64,000 nucleotides of DNA from Limonium bicolor (GCA_023374045.1 CM041776.1:278668039-278732038), one strand, 5' to 3'. Counted from the stretch's first letter, positions 44,871-56,769 are shown. Made by a program: numbers and translations. Notes: a model not told the origin generated them from the letters alone.

Positions 44871-45292
44871 TCTATATAAGAAGTGTCACCTTCACTTCTC
44901 CTTCTCACACTCACTATCCCTCTTCATATTATCTTCAAACTCTCTCCCTTGTTATCCTCAACAACAAAACCAACTGGTGCGACATGTATAGTAATTCAGA
45001 ATATGATTATGAGTATAGTCCAACATCTGGCGAGGTATATTTTCTATGGTAAAACACTATCATACTAACATGATAACTGTGTTTTTTGACATTCTATTAA
45101 CATTTATTGTAGGAAAGTGATGAAACAGCAGACGAAAGCTGGGATGATTTTGACATGGAGTTCAAGGTGGGCATGCATAGATGGATGACTTCATCCAACG
45201 GATGTATAACCGACCACTTATGGTTGATACAAGTCATTTATTATACACAGAGTAAACCTTTGTTGATAAAAAAGCTGCTAAAGCTTTGGTAA
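44871..45292 (+). CDS. Candidate small two-exon gene, 76 residues
   Basis: TATATAAG at 44873-44880, a CT-rich leader, ATG at 44984. Exon 1 (44984-45034) encodes MYSNSEYDYEYSPTSGE. A 78-base intron with GTATAT and TTGTAG ends follows, then exon 2 (45113-45292) starting ESDETADESWDDFDMEF. The frame is kept across the intron and ends at TAA. The product is acidic and Tyr-rich at its N-terminus; no family recognised. It lies 1.5 kb after the PMD pseudogene. TATA distance, leader and intron size are normal for plants, but a chance frame or a gene fragment is possible, and the tail after FDMEF looks non-coding. Confidence 0.3.
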
Positions 45293-45798
45293 ATAGTGTT
45301 GGTCATCCCAACCACGTCTACACCATAATTCAAAGTTCCTAAACAAGTATAGATTTCAATATAACGTGCGAGAGGCATGGGAAACCACATAGGCAAGAAA
45401 GTTTCTTAAGATTTTTTTTTGAAACAAAGTTTCATAAGATTAAATAATAAGAACATCAATTCATCTCATTTATCTACAAAGTTGATAAATTTTTTAAAGG
45501 ATTAACTCAAATCAGGGAGGTCCAACTCAAGTCATATAAGACATGTACCTACTAAATAACCCCTTATTACACCAACTATATGTTAATTAGGTAATTAATT
45601 ACATTGGACATGAATATTATAGTTGAAACTAATGTGTGAATAGACCCGACAAAAGTGACATGAACCTGAAAATCTAAACCAAATATAGTTTTTATTCAAA
45701 TATTATGACTCAACCCCAAAATAAATTGAATTTAACCACAATTTCGTGCTACCAAAAAATACCTAAAAAATCATCCAGACTGAATTCACTCAAACTGA
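45293..45798. other. Unassigned AT-rich sequence
   Basis: No gene or element recognised. The phrase ACTGAATTCACTCAAA at its right edge recurs after the next element (46440). Confidence 0.4.
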
Positions 45799-46430
45799 AG
45801 GTGGCTGCGGGCCAGTCCCAGGCTCAACCGGTCCATAACCCTAGAGTGAGGGACCGGTCCTGGACCACTAGTATCCCGGGCTGGTCCTGGTCCCATTTTT
45901 TTAGAGAGACCGCAACCGGTCCCGGGCTGCAACCGGGCTTTTTTTTTAATGAAGCACTTTGTGTAATTTATGGCTAATTATTAACATTGTAAAGATGGTG
46001 GATTTTGGGTTGTGTTATAGAATAATTGGAAAATATAGCTATTAGAGAGCAAAATTCAAAAAAAAATTGTTGGAGTTTGAATCTTGGACCGGTCCCAAGC
46101 CGATCCTCATATATAATGGTTATATTTTAAAATTTGGGTCGGTCTCGGTCCCGAGCCGGTCCCAAACCTGTCCCTATTGTATGACGGCTATATTTCAAAA
46201 AAGGGACTGGTCTCAGTCCTCGTCCCAGGATGGTTCCTAACCGGGCCTAATCAAGTCCGACTTCAAGCGGTCCCGGTGCGGTCCCAGACTCTTGAAAAAA
46301 AAACCGGACCGACTCGCTATTTTTTTGCGTGGGTCTGGGGATGGCGTCGGTCCAAGGTCAACGGTCTTGAAACGGTCTTTGACCGGACTCAATCCGGGCG
46401 GTCAAGCTTGGCTCATCCTAGTGGTCACCT
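45799..46430. mobile_element. hAT-like non-autonomous element, GGTCCCGG-rich
   Basis: About 630 bp of repeated CCGGTCC/GGTCCCGG motifs. Left end AGGTGGCTGCGGGCC, right end GTGGTCACCT (inverted AGGTGACC). Such ends and composition are common in plant hAT-type MITEs. The 8-bp flanks match at only 5 of 8 positions, so the exact ends are uncertain. Confidence 0.5.
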
Positions 46431-47792
46431 CTAACCCAAACTGAATTCACTCAAATTAAAGTTACCCAAATCATGGTCACTTGAAATCCATTGAACCAAA
46501 TCCCAGAATCATTTGAACTAAAAGTACCTACAAAATGACCTGAATCCTGTCCGTTCATTATCGAGTGGATTTTCTTAAAGAACGAAGCGTTAAAATGACT
46601 CTTGTCACTGTTCTATTTGTTCTTTTTTATTAATTGGGCCTTACAGCTACACTCACAAGGAGCTTGTTCTGAGACGTAGAATTTGCTACGTTTCCCATTA
46701 AGCTTCCATTCATCTCGCTATCAAACACACCTCACCACCAGTTAGAAAAAGCTAGATTTGCAATATTAAGGTGGCACATGAGTTTGAATTTAGTTGAATA
46801 CATAGGCCCCGTTCTTAACAAGCTTTATGGAGCTTTATTAAAAATTTGTTGTCATCTGTAAGTATTTTACTAGGTTTACTTTAATTTAAAATCTTACCTC
46901 TAGTGATGTGTCATGTCTCTATTTGTTAACTAGGGTTAACCAGAGGTAGCTTTATAACATTTATCTTTAATCTGCCGAACATGACCTTAAACATTTGAAT
47001 GAAGCTGGTATATAATATATGTTGTTATATGCAGCAGTTTCAGGACAAGTGTGTTATCTGTTCATCTATTGTCAAGCAGAACCCAAACATCATCTAATTC
47101 TGCTTAATAGTTTCAATATACTTGTTATAGCGTAGTAGTTCCAACACTAGTGTGTAATTATGGTCGATTACCGCGCAACTAAACCACAACTATGAACATC
47201 ACAATAAAAATTTGTATGGGTACGGAGTAGCAAGAAGAAGACACGAGTTTGAAAGACGGGAACACCGTCACCACTCTAAAAGTCCACACCGAAGTTTATA
47301 CTCCATACTGGTCTTTATTCTGGAAACAGCAATCCCTGCTTATAATGCTTATTGGTTGCTTCACAGGGTGCGACAAAGGAATCAAAAACTTCTATTGTCA
47401 TAATCGTTAGAGAGGAGAAGAAGATAAGTTGAGTATATAACCGGTTGGGAATTAACTGTTTTCAGCCCCGTCTTCAATCTGGTGTGCTAGATGCAGCAAT
47501 TCCAATGATTAAAAGAATGGAGAGAGGCACATGCACAGGAAGAGAATGAAGATAGACACATAGTTAAGGTTACAAAATTACCAAGAGAGAGGAGAATGAA
47601 GACGATGTTGATATATTTTTTTCCTGGATTTTTTCAATTCCTCAATTACCCTTATTTTGATGTCACATACTCTAATTATCATGATGGTATTTTATCATCT
47701 AAAGTTTAGGAATTTGATCACCAATTCACATTATCATTTATTTATTAATTATTTTATATACTACATAATAAAAAAGATTGTGTTAATAAGCT
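46431..47792. other. Unassigned sequence before the CACTA element
   Basis: Short degenerate AACCAAATC-type repeats at 46431-46550. A 63-codon plus-strand frame at 47212-47403 resembles no family I know. Nothing else seen. Confidence 0.4.
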
Positions 47793-48146
47793 CACTAGTA
47801 GATTAAACATTATATACCACGGTTTTAACCGCGGTATTTGCTCCCGTCACAAGTGCTAAAAATTTAAAAACCATGGTTCTATAAACCGTCATTTTAAAGA
47901 GTTTTTCACGCGAAACTTTTCAACTATAAACCACGGTTTAAGCCAATAATCGTCATTTATAGTGAGTAATAAATGATGGTTATTCTAAAAATTGTGGTAT
48001 ATAATGTAAAAAACAACAAATAAACCACGGTTATACATGAAACTGTGGTTTATAGTCCGTAAATTTTTATTTTTAAATCTCCACCTTCAATCAGCTAATC
48101 TCAACAGAGCGCAGACACAAGACAATTAATAGGCAAGATTATGTAT

Positions 48147-48694
48147 GTTCCTTGTTTGTGAATTAGGGTTGCAAAATCGTGAGTGAAGAATGGAGGTGCA
48201 GTATGTTCCTTGTTCATAGGTGGGATGCAAAATTACCGTGAGGTTAATGAGGCATAGAGCATGTTCCTTTGTTCGCCAATTAGGGTTGCAAAATTATAGT
48301 GAGTGAAGATGAGGAAGAGGCGCAGAGCATATTCCTTGTTCACCAGTGTGGGTTGCAAAATTTACCGTGAAAAAAAAAGAGAATGAGAGAGGTCGGAGCA
48401 TGTTCCTTGTTAGCCAGTATGGGTTACAAATTTACAGTGCGGTTGATGGCGCAGAGCATGTTCCTTGTTCACTAGTATGGGTTGAAAAATTATCGTGAGC
48501 TTAACGAGATGACGTAGAGCATGTTTCTTGTTCACCAGTATGGGTTACAAAATTATCGTGGGGTGTCGAAGAGATGGCGCAGAGCATCCTTGTTCGCCAG
48601 TGGGATTGCAAAAAGTACCGGGAGGTGAGAAGAATGAGGAAGAGGCGCCGCGAGCATGTTCGATCCTTATTCTCCAGTGTGGGTTGCAGAATAC
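48147..48694 (+). repeat. Internal ~60-bp tandem array of the CACTA element
   Basis: About nine copies of GTTCCTTGTTCACCAGTATGG, here cited as GTTCCTTGTTC, then GGGTTGCAAAATTA(C/T)CGTGAG and GCGCAGAGCAT. Unit lengths vary from about 58 to 71 because of indels. No continuous frame. Confidence 0.82.
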
Positions 48695-48769
48695 ACGAAG
48701 AGAAATATATAAGAGAATAAAGAAAAACACGTTAATTTGGGCCAAAAATTAAAATTCCCGCTTAGACTA

Positions 48770-49060
48770 TATACCACAGTTCTCTTAAAACCGTGGTTTA
48801 TTCACTCGGCGCGTAATATAAATGACGGTTGCTATATAAACCGTGGTTTATAAGTAAACTATATACCAAGGTTGTCCAAAAATCATGGTTTATTCACTCC
48901 GTTGTGTACTATAAATGACGGTTATTCTAAAAACTGTAGTTTATAAGTAAATTATATACCATGGTTCTCTAAAAACAATGGTTTATTCACTCCGTCGTGT
49001 ACTATAAATGACGATTGCCCTAAAAACCGTGGTTTATAAACTTTAAACCACGGTTTTTCA
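48770..49060. repeat. ~93-bp subterminal repeats of the CACTA element
   Basis: Three units, each with CTATATACCA(C/A)(A/G)GTT, TGGTTTATTCACTC, TATAAATGACGGTT and GTGGTTTATAAGTAAA. They carry paired, oppositely oriented AACCGTGGTTT cores. Confidence 0.8.
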
Positions 49061-49112
49061 TCTAACCGTGATTTAAACGTCATCATTTAAAATCTTTTTT
49101 CTACTAATAGCT

Positions 49113-49645
49113 TGAGGCCTATATTAATATTTTTTTACAATAATGTGCATAACGTCATTCTTATTATATTTTAAAGTTACATACTATCTTTTTCTAACTT
49201 TTTGTCACTACAACTTACTAAATTACTATTATTTAAAGATAGACATCCAACCATAAAACTAAGTTTTCAACTACATATTTTGTAAATCTGTTAACATTAG
49301 ATACCAAATATATTCTATTTAAAATAAAGATTCTGAATGAGTAATAGTTTTTTAACAAAATATTGACTACCAAATATGTATAAAGATGTAGAAATGGGTT
49401 AGAAATAAAAAAAAATCTCTTAAGATTTTAAAATTAATTTTATAATTTTTAGTCTCAGAGTCATTGGGTGAATGATATGTAGCAGAAATCTATAAAGACT
49501 CGAATTTTAAAAAAATTCAACCTAGAAAATTTGCATTTTACATTAGAGGAAGTATATTTTTACACATGTCTTTAGTTTCTTAATCAATGTTTTATAACAC
49601 AGATTAATATTATATATTAATCTATTAATTATTATTTTAGTGAAC
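49113..49645. other. AT-rich spacer
   Basis: Very AT-rich. I see no gene, repeat or element in it. Confidence 0.5.
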
Positions 49646-49648
49646 TTA

Positions 49649-50046
49649 GGGGGCGTTTGTTTCGAGGTAATCAGTCTGCTGTTTGTTTTATCAGTTTTTC
49701 CTATTTTCAGGAAAGGGGAAGGGAATGGGATTACCCCAAAACCCTCTATCATGATTCCCTACCCCCTACTAGGAATGGGATTCCCTTTTCCCAGTACATG
49801 TTGACGGTGACATATGACCATTGACAGATGACTAATGACCATTGACCGGTGAGGTGAATGTTGACTGACAATTAGTGACCGTTGACCGGCAGCCATTGAC
49901 CATTGACCGGCGGCCGTTGACCGATTATTTATTTAATTCCCCCAGCTCAAACAAATAACCGGGAAAATCAAAGGGAATTCTTTTCCATTCCTCTCTATTC
50001 CCTTTCATGATTCCATTCCGTTTCCCCGTGCGAAACAAACGCCCCC
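49649..50046. mobile_element. Tourist-like (PIF/Harbinger) MITE, 398 bp
   Basis: Ends GGGGGCGTTTGTTTCG and CGAAACAAACGCCCCC are perfect 16-bp inverted repeats, flanked by TTA on both sides (49646-49648 and 50047-50049), the target duplication of PIF/Harbinger elements. No transposase. Confidence 0.9.
49798..49925 (+). repeat. TTGACC (W-box core) array inside the Tourist MITE
   Basis: Eight TTGAC cores in about 130 bases, six of them followed by C or T, in ATGACCATTGACCGG-like units. Matches the WRKY W-box consensus. Whether it works as one is unknown. Confidence 0.75.
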
Positions 50047-50049
50047 TTA

Positions 50050-50408
50050 GTATTTATGTTCAGGACTAGGGAGTGGTTTTAATGTTGTTGAAGTTTCTAT
50101 TAGAAAATCCAAACGTCTCGATTAAGACATATACTAACCAGGATATATTCGTGAAAGAAAAATGGCACAATCAATTAAGAAAAATCAATATTCCTATTAA
50201 TATCATGAAAGATTACAAAACTTACACCTCAATGATACATGTTGGGTATACCCACTACACCACACAAAAAAGTCCCCGTTCTACCTCATCTATGCACACT
50301 AGTTTAGTCAACATCTCTTATTCAGATAAATTCACTAACTAGATGAAAAACAAGAGCATATTGTTCATACAACCAAAAATGGATGTTTTGGTTTAGTATG
50401 AGCTCTTA
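50050..50408. other. Spacer between two Tourist-like elements
   Basis: AT-rich. An 89-codon plus-strand frame (50073-50342) resembles no known protein; I take it as chance. Confidence 0.5.
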
Positions 50409-50460
50409 GGGGATGTTTGTTTCGAGAGGGGAAACAAAATTGAATCAGAAACAGAATGAG
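50409..50460. mobile_element. Second Tourist-like MITE, cut by gap
   Basis: TTA followed by GGGGATGTTTGTTTCGAGA, nearly the same end as the MITE at 49649. Only 52 bases are visible before the N run. Confidence 0.65.
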
Positions 50461-50960
50461 NNNNNNNNNNNNNNNNNNNNNNNNNNNNNNNNNNNNNNNN
50501 NNNNNNNNNNNNNNNNNNNNNNNNNNNNNNNNNNNNNNNNNNNNNNNNNNNNNNNNNNNNNNNNNNNNNNNNNNNNNNNNNNNNNNNNNNNNNNNNNNNN
50601 NNNNNNNNNNNNNNNNNNNNNNNNNNNNNNNNNNNNNNNNNNNNNNNNNNNNNNNNNNNNNNNNNNNNNNNNNNNNNNNNNNNNNNNNNNNNNNNNNNNN
50701 NNNNNNNNNNNNNNNNNNNNNNNNNNNNNNNNNNNNNNNNNNNNNNNNNNNNNNNNNNNNNNNNNNNNNNNNNNNNNNNNNNNNNNNNNNNNNNNNNNNN
50801 NNNNNNNNNNNNNNNNNNNNNNNNNNNNNNNNNNNNNNNNNNNNNNNNNNNNNNNNNNNNNNNNNNNNNNNNNNNNNNNNNNNNNNNNNNNNNNNNNNNN
50901 NNNNNNNNNNNNNNNNNNNNNNNNNNNNNNNNNNNNNNNNNNNNNNNNNNNNNNNNNNNN
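50461..50960. other. Assembly gap, 500 N
   Basis: Exactly 500 undetermined bases, probably a placeholder. It removes the chromodomain end and 3' LTR of Tekay-2 from view. Confidence 0.95.
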
Positions 50961-51990
50961 GCACCTGTTCTAATTCCATCGGTAATGCTAATCTGTAAGC
51001 TACCTTGCCTACTTTCTCCAACACCTCGTAAGGTCCAATATACTTTGGAGCTAGCTTGCCCTTCTTACCGAATCGTACTACACTTCTGGTCGGTGATATC
51101 TTTAAGAACACTTTATCACCTTGTTGAAATTCCACTGGCCTTCTGTGCAAATCTGCGATTTCCTGTCTGTGCAGCTTTCATTTTCTGCTGGATATCCTTA
51201 ACTTGTTGACTCATTTCTTCTGTTAGTTGTGGTCCAACTATTACTGGTTCTCCTGAATCATTCCAACATAGTGGGGTTCTGCATTTCCTCCCATACAAAG
51301 CTTCATACGGTGCTACTTTTATGCTGGCGTGATAACTGTTGTTGTAGGAGAATTCAATTAAATGCAGCTTGTCCACCCACGACCCATGATAGTCCAATGC
51401 GCAAGCTCTCATCATATCTTCCAAAGTTTGGGATTGTTCTCTCAGTTTGACCGTCTTTGTGGATGATACGCCGTACTAAGATTCAGCTTTGTTCCCATAG
51501 CCTTTTGAAATTCTTGCCAAAATCTTGAAATAAACCTTGAATCTCTATCAGAAATGATCTCTGACGGCACTCCATGGTATTTCACCACATTTCTAACATA
51601 AGCATCAACTAATTGTTCCATTGACCATGTTTTCTTCATTGGTATAAACCTGGCGGTTTTAGTTAACCTATCAACCACTACCCAAATCTGATCCATGCCT
51701 CCTTTTGTAACTGGCAGCCCACTTATAAAATCCATGGACACAGAATCCCATTTCCAATTCGGTATATCCAGAGGTTGCAACATACCTGGTGTTTTCTTGT
51801 GCTCAAATTTAACTTTCTGGCACGTCAAACACTTGGCCACGTGTTCTGCTATATCTTTCTTCATGCCTGGCCACCAATAATATTTCTTGATGTCTTTGTA
51901 TAATTATCTCCTCCAGGGTGAATCGAATAGCCAGAATTGTGAGCTTCGTTCATTAACTTTATTTTGACATCTGTGCATTGGTCTGGCACA
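50961..51990 (-). pseudogene. Tekay-2 integrase
   Basis: 51442-51864 has the zinc pair CLTCQKV and the SMDFISGLP and SDRDSRF aspartates. 51116-51424 has the EDMMRACALDYHGSW region and continues to EEMSQQVKDIQ. A deletion in QTDGQTER (near 51460) and frameshifts near 51150 and 51905 break it. The C-terminal GPYEVLEKVG segment runs into the gap. Confidence 0.88.
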
Positions 51991-52163
51991 CACCATCGAC
52001 CCCGAAACCTTAAACTTCCATCTTTTGTATTGTAAAATCTGACGCTTCCCCTTTCTCCACCTTTTCTTTTATTTTCTTAGTTTAACATCCTCCTGTTGAT
52101 GTTCCAAAATCTCCTTATGAATATCAGGATATAAACTCATATTGCACAACTCAACTTCTCTGG

Positions 52164-53387
52164 CTACCACCCTTGCTCTACCACCTCCAATTGCAATCTC
52201 TTCATGTCATTTACTAACTCATCATGCAATATCCAGTTGGCTTCCTCAGCATGGCTTCTCTTCCGACTTAACGCGCCTGCCACTACATTTGCTTTGCCTT
52301 CATGGTACATGATTTCCAAATCATAATCTTTAATAAGTTCCAACCATCTTCTCTGTCTCATATTCAACTCTTTTTGTGTGAAAATGTATTTCAAACTTTT
52401 GTGATCGGTGTATATTTTGCAAGAAGTACCAAACAGATAGTGTCTCCAAATCTTTAATGCAAAAACAATAGCAGCAAGCTCCAGGTCGTGTGTGGGGTAC
52501 CTCGATTCGTACTCCTTCAATTGCCTTGAGGCATATGCTATTACCTTACCATGTTGCATTAATACACATCCTAGGCCGTATTTGGATGCATCACTGTATA
52601 CTTCGAATCCTTCCACGCCACAAGGTAACAGTATCGGTGCAGATGTCAGCCTTTGCTTCAGTTGTTGGAAGGCTTGTTCACAACTCTCATCCCATCGAAA
52701 TGGTACTACTTTCTTCATCAGATTCGTAAGCGGTCGTGCAATCTTCGCAAAATCTTTTACAAATTTTCTGTAATATCCTGCTAGACCCAGAAAACTGCGT
52801 ACCTCCTTGACTGTTGTAGGCCTTGGCCAATCCTTTACTGCTTGAATTTTCGCCGGATCCACTGAAATTCCATCCTTAGTAACAACATGTCCAAGGAACG
52901 ACACTTGCTCCAACCAGAATTCGCATTTTGACAATTTAGCATACAATTTCTTTTCTCGCAATATCTGTAATACTTGGCGTAGATGCTGCTCATGTTCTGC
53001 CTTACTCCTCGAGTATACAAGAATATCATCGATGAAAACTACCACAAATTTATCCAGAAACGGACTGAAAACTCGATTCATCAGTCCATGAATACTGCTG
53101 GTGCGTTGGTCAATCCAAATGGCATAACTGTAAACTCGTAGTGACCATACCTTGTACGAAAAGCTTTTTGGTATATCTTTATCCGCCACCTTCAGTTGAT
53201 GATACCCGGACCTTAAATCAATTTTTGAAAATACCCTTGCTCCTTGAAGTTGATCAAAAAGGTCATCGATTCTCGGCAGTGGGTATTTGTTCTTAATTGT
53301 AACATTGTTCAGTTCTCTGTAGTCGATGCAGAGCCGCATGCTTCCATTTTTTTTAACAAACAACACCGGAGCTCCCCATGGTGACAC
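52164..53387 (-). pseudogene. Tekay-2 reverse transcriptase and RNase H
   Basis: A 407-codon open frame from [13 protein letters not shown] through [34 protein letters not shown], the RNase [13 protein letters not shown] and [10 protein letters not shown], to [15 protein letters not shown]. Two small deletions (2 bases near 53165, 1 base near 53082) cancel each other but replace the segment that in Tekay-1 reads [10 protein letters not shown] and MPFGLTNAP with nonsense. The frame stays open although RT must be inactive. Confidence 0.9.
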
Positions 53388-54060
53388 ACTTGGTCGAACA
53401 TATCCCTTGTTAAGCAGTTCTCCTACTGTTCCTTCAACTCTTGCATTTCAGTGGGCGCCATTCTATATGGATGCTTGGAAATTGGTGCTGTTCCCGGTAC
53501 CAAATCAATTGTAAATTCCACTTCCCGATCTGGAGGCATACCTGGAATCTCCTCTGGAAACACGTCGGGAAATTCACTACTACTGGCAGATTCTCAATTC
53601 CTGAAATGGCCTCCTGAGCTGATGCGGTAAACATTTTCCTCCCGTATATAGCACAAGAATGTCTGATTTCCTTTCCTGATATCCTTCCATAGTCTCATGG
53701 CTGAAACCAACTTCACCTCACTTTTATGTGACACTCTTTTCCCCTTTTTCCCTACCAAACTCACTCTTTTCCTCTCACAATCTATTCGCCCTTTATTTTT
53801 ACTTAACCAATCCATCCCTAAGATAATATCAAAATCTTTTAACCCGAATTCCACTACATCCACTGCAAATTCACTACCCCTATACTCATTTTCACTCCCT
53901 CAATCTTTTTATCACATTTAACTATCTTTCCCGTTGGAGTAGATACATTAAAGTCAATACTAGCATTTGGCACGATTCCAACTTCTTCACAAATTCCGAG
54001 GACATAAAAGAACACGAAGCACCAGAATCAAATAACACTTTAGCATTGGTACCATGGACT
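53388..54060 (-). pseudogene. Tekay-2 protease and linker to RT
   Basis: The protease active site LFDSGASCSF is intact near 54030. FDIILGMDWLSKN follows in the frame 53594-53863. Indels near 53880, 53610 and 53430 put the pieces in different frames. Confidence 0.85.
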
Positions 54061-54118
54061 GGAAAGGTACCTGTTATCACTGTCCCCTCTAGTTCTGCTT
54101 CAGTCTTGCTTATGACAT

Positions 54119-55193
54119 TTATGTGGCCTTGGTTGTTGTTTCCTCTTCCTTGGATTCCTCCTCTGTTGCCTTGTGGTTGTTTCCCCGGTTACCTCCTTGG
54201 ACATTGGAATTGCTTCTTGCACCATTGTAACCAATTTTCTGCCCACCGGCTTGATTGTTGTTACCTCTATTGGTGTTCTGGTTGTTAGCTTGCCCAGAAC
54301 CCCGACTGCCATTCCCACCATATCCACCTCCACCTTCTTTTCTTTTCCTGCACTCATAGGCTCGATGGCCTAAAATACCACAGTTATAACACCTCACCAG
54401 CTTTCCTTCACAATCTACTCCCGGATGGTTTCTTGAACATTGTCTACGAAGTAATATTTCCTTCTTTCTTGGATCATTTATATTGCTACCTTGCCCAGGG
54501 TAACTTGGTTTAACCCACGGCTTCTTCCCCTCTCTCTGATTCCCTTCATACTTCCTCGTTTATCCACATTATCACCTCCTCGATTTGACTCAAACTTCCT
54601 TTTTAAGCTCGATTGTGCCTCCTTCCTTCTCTGTTGCACACGGTATAAGTTCGCTGCTTTCTCATATGCTTCTTGTAAGGTAAGCACTGGGATAACACTC
54701 AGAGCCTCTTGTAATCCCCAATTCAGACCTCCTATAAATCGTTGTACCTTGGCAACTTCATCAGGCACTAGGTTTGCAGCAAATCTGGCTAGCTCTACAA
54801 ATTTGGAATGGTATGTTTTCACATCATCTGACAGTTGCTTCAAGTCAAGAAACTCATGATATTTTTGCATTCTAACATGCTCTGGATAAAACCTCCTTCT
54901 CATTGCTTCTTTCAGTCCATTCCAGCCAAAATTTGGTTGTCCACCCAACCTGTCTTTCTCTGAGTACCACCACAGATCAGCTTCTCCCCGAAAGTAGTAA
55001 GTTGCCCCAATAACCTTTTTATCTTCAGGACATTCCACCACATCAAATACCTTTCAAATTCTCTGATCCAATCTTCCAGAATTACAGGGTCCTCTATTCC
55101 AGGAAAGGTACTTGGTTTCATCGCGGCAATCCTTCTGGAGAAATCTTTGGGAACCTCAGCTCTTTCCTCTTGTTTCTCTAATATCTTACCCAT
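54119..55193 (-). pseudogene. Tekay-2 gag
   Basis: Met at 55193 (MGKILEKQEE), then the capsid core. A one-base deletion near 55052 (EFERYLMWW where Tekay-1 has EFEKVFDVV) shifts the frame, which resumes at 55041 and runs through [14 protein letters not shown] to about 54478. The CCHC knuckle [14 protein letters not shown] is at 54350-54397. Ser is present where Tekay-1 has its stop (LKQLSDDVK). Confidence 0.88.
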
Positions 55194-55392
55194 ACTAAGA
55201 GCTAATTCTCGTAAGGTTTCAAGCTGGCCTCTTTCAGCCTCCCTTCCAGGGTTGGAATGCTCACCATTCTACACACACACATTCATTAGTCACATGTTCA
55301 CAACAATCAAATCATCCAAACACTCAATCAACATTCACACACAAGTATTCAGACAATATTTACTTGTCTTTTAACTCAGTTTATATCCTATA

Positions 55393-55404
55393 GCTCTGAT
55401 ACCA
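55393..55404 (-). promoter_or_regulatory. Tekay-2 primer-binding site
   Basis: The minus strand reads TGGTATCAGAGC, a perfect Met-tRNA-type primer site two bases from the LTR end TGTTACA. Confidence 0.88.
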
Positions 55405-55745
55405 ACTGTAACACCCCAAAATCAGGCTTATAAAATTTGGAACATGCAGCGGAAGACTAGCTCCTAATGGGATGCTACCGCCACAACCACTCTCAGTGAT
55501 TGTTAAGGCTTAAGAAACAAACCTCAAAGATTTTTCCCTCTTTAACTATCAACTTGAAACTTCATATATGTACATAAGCATTATGGTAAACTTCCACGTA
55601 CAAACCAAAACATACTTGTAAACGTCTACATTACTACTGGCTCTTACATCCTTCAAAAACTACATAAACTTAAACCTTTTTACACATTGACTATTATCTT
55701 ACATTACAACTTAGCTTACATCAAAACTTTGAGGCGGCTAACACA

Positions 55746-55985
55746 TTATCTAAGATCCCTGTTAAAGTTTGGAAATCTCCTTCGTACTTCCTCTACAGGG
55801 AGTACGCGCATTCTAGCTTGTCTTTGCAGCCTACGGTAATTTATAGCAAGACAGGTGACCTTCCTAACCACCACCACTTGTACCCCTTCCCTCAAGATGA
55901 GGTCTTCCACCAGATATACATTCAGGAAGTGGCTGACCACCACCTCCTCAACATAGTATAAGGCCATCCAAGTAGAGTTAGGAAT
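55746..55985 (-). CDS. LTR-internal conserved ORF, exon B (Tekay-2)
   Basis: The same 240-nt frame as 11027-11266, without indels, preceded by the same TTGCAG. The residues that differ from Tekay-1 are few and mostly mild (for example Ile/Val, Ser/Asn, His/Gln). The candidate exon A is at 56233-56322, with donor-like GTATATA after the last AAA codon. The family is unknown. Confidence 0.5.
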   Translation of the reverse strand: MPNSTWMALYYVEEVVVSHFLNVYLVEDLILREGVQVVVVRKVTCLAINYRRLQRQARMRVLPVEEVRRRFPNFNRDLR

Positions 55986-56232
55986 CTGCAACCATAAAAT
56001 CCATACATACAAGAAAAGGTTGCCGTTGCAAATCAGTAAATTGAGTAACTCCCACTACAACCTGTAAAATACATTTTATCTTATAAAACTTACACACCTG
56101 AGCAGCACAACAATAAATAACACCTTCAAGCACATAAACAAATATTCCAAATGGCAACAAGCACTCATAACAGCAAGTAAGCAATGAGTTCCACTGTTCA
56201 CTGTAGGTACCCTTTCTTTCACCATTATATAC

Positions 56233-56322
56233 TTTCCACTGTCCTCGGGCAATCGGTCTTTCGACATAGAGTACTAACACTCTCGACCCCTCAGATAAGA
56301 TAATCCACCTCACCCCATGTCC
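56233..56322 (-). CDS. LTR-internal conserved ORF, candidate exon A (Tekay-2)
   Basis: Thirty open codons ending in phase 0 before GTATATA. Nearly identical to 11573-11662. The interval to exon B is 247 nt, 59 nt shorter than in Tekay-1. Confidence 0.35.
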
Positions 56323-56769
56323 TTAAGTGTGCACACCCCCTATAGATCATCAGCCTATAGAGTAGATCATGATGGCTTAGCTCCAATACGTTGGTAGGAG
56401 CAGTAACAATAAACTCCAGTACACTGTTAGGAGTAAATAATCCATAAACACTTCACCACTTGGTTAGGCACTTCCTTGCCTCATTTATTACCTCAAGTTA
56501 CCAAAATATAAATTATAGCATCATAGTACATCAGTACAACCAACCATAACATTTATTAAACCGAAATATCACGATATCAGCATTTACAATTTATCACTAT
56601 AACAATTTATGCACAAATGTATATTTCACTCATCCATCAACTAAAACAAGTTATTTGTTTCGAACACTTATCCTAATTTACGACAATTATATATATTCTT
56701 CATCAAATACTTATACCCTCTATTTTACAGAAACTTACGTAACATACTAGTAATAATTCATCCGCCTAT

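Larger units (their letters stand above)
47793..49109. mobile_element. CACTA (En/Spm-type) non-autonomous element, 1317 bp
   Basis: Left end CACTAGTAGA; right end, inverted, TATTAGTAGA (two transitions). A perfect 3-bp target duplication GCT lies at 47790-47792 and 49110-49112. Both subterminal zones are packed with AAACCGTGGTTTATA motifs in both orientations, as CACTA elements carry transposase-binding repeats. The middle is a tandem array. No transposase. Confidence 0.88.

Noticed and set aside
46803..46995. Possible MITE between GGCCCCGTTC and GAACATGACC
   Set aside because: The inverted ends match only partly and no target duplication is visible.
47212..47403. 63-codon frame with an Arg/His-rich start
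   Set aside because: No splice, promoter or family signal; consistent with chance.
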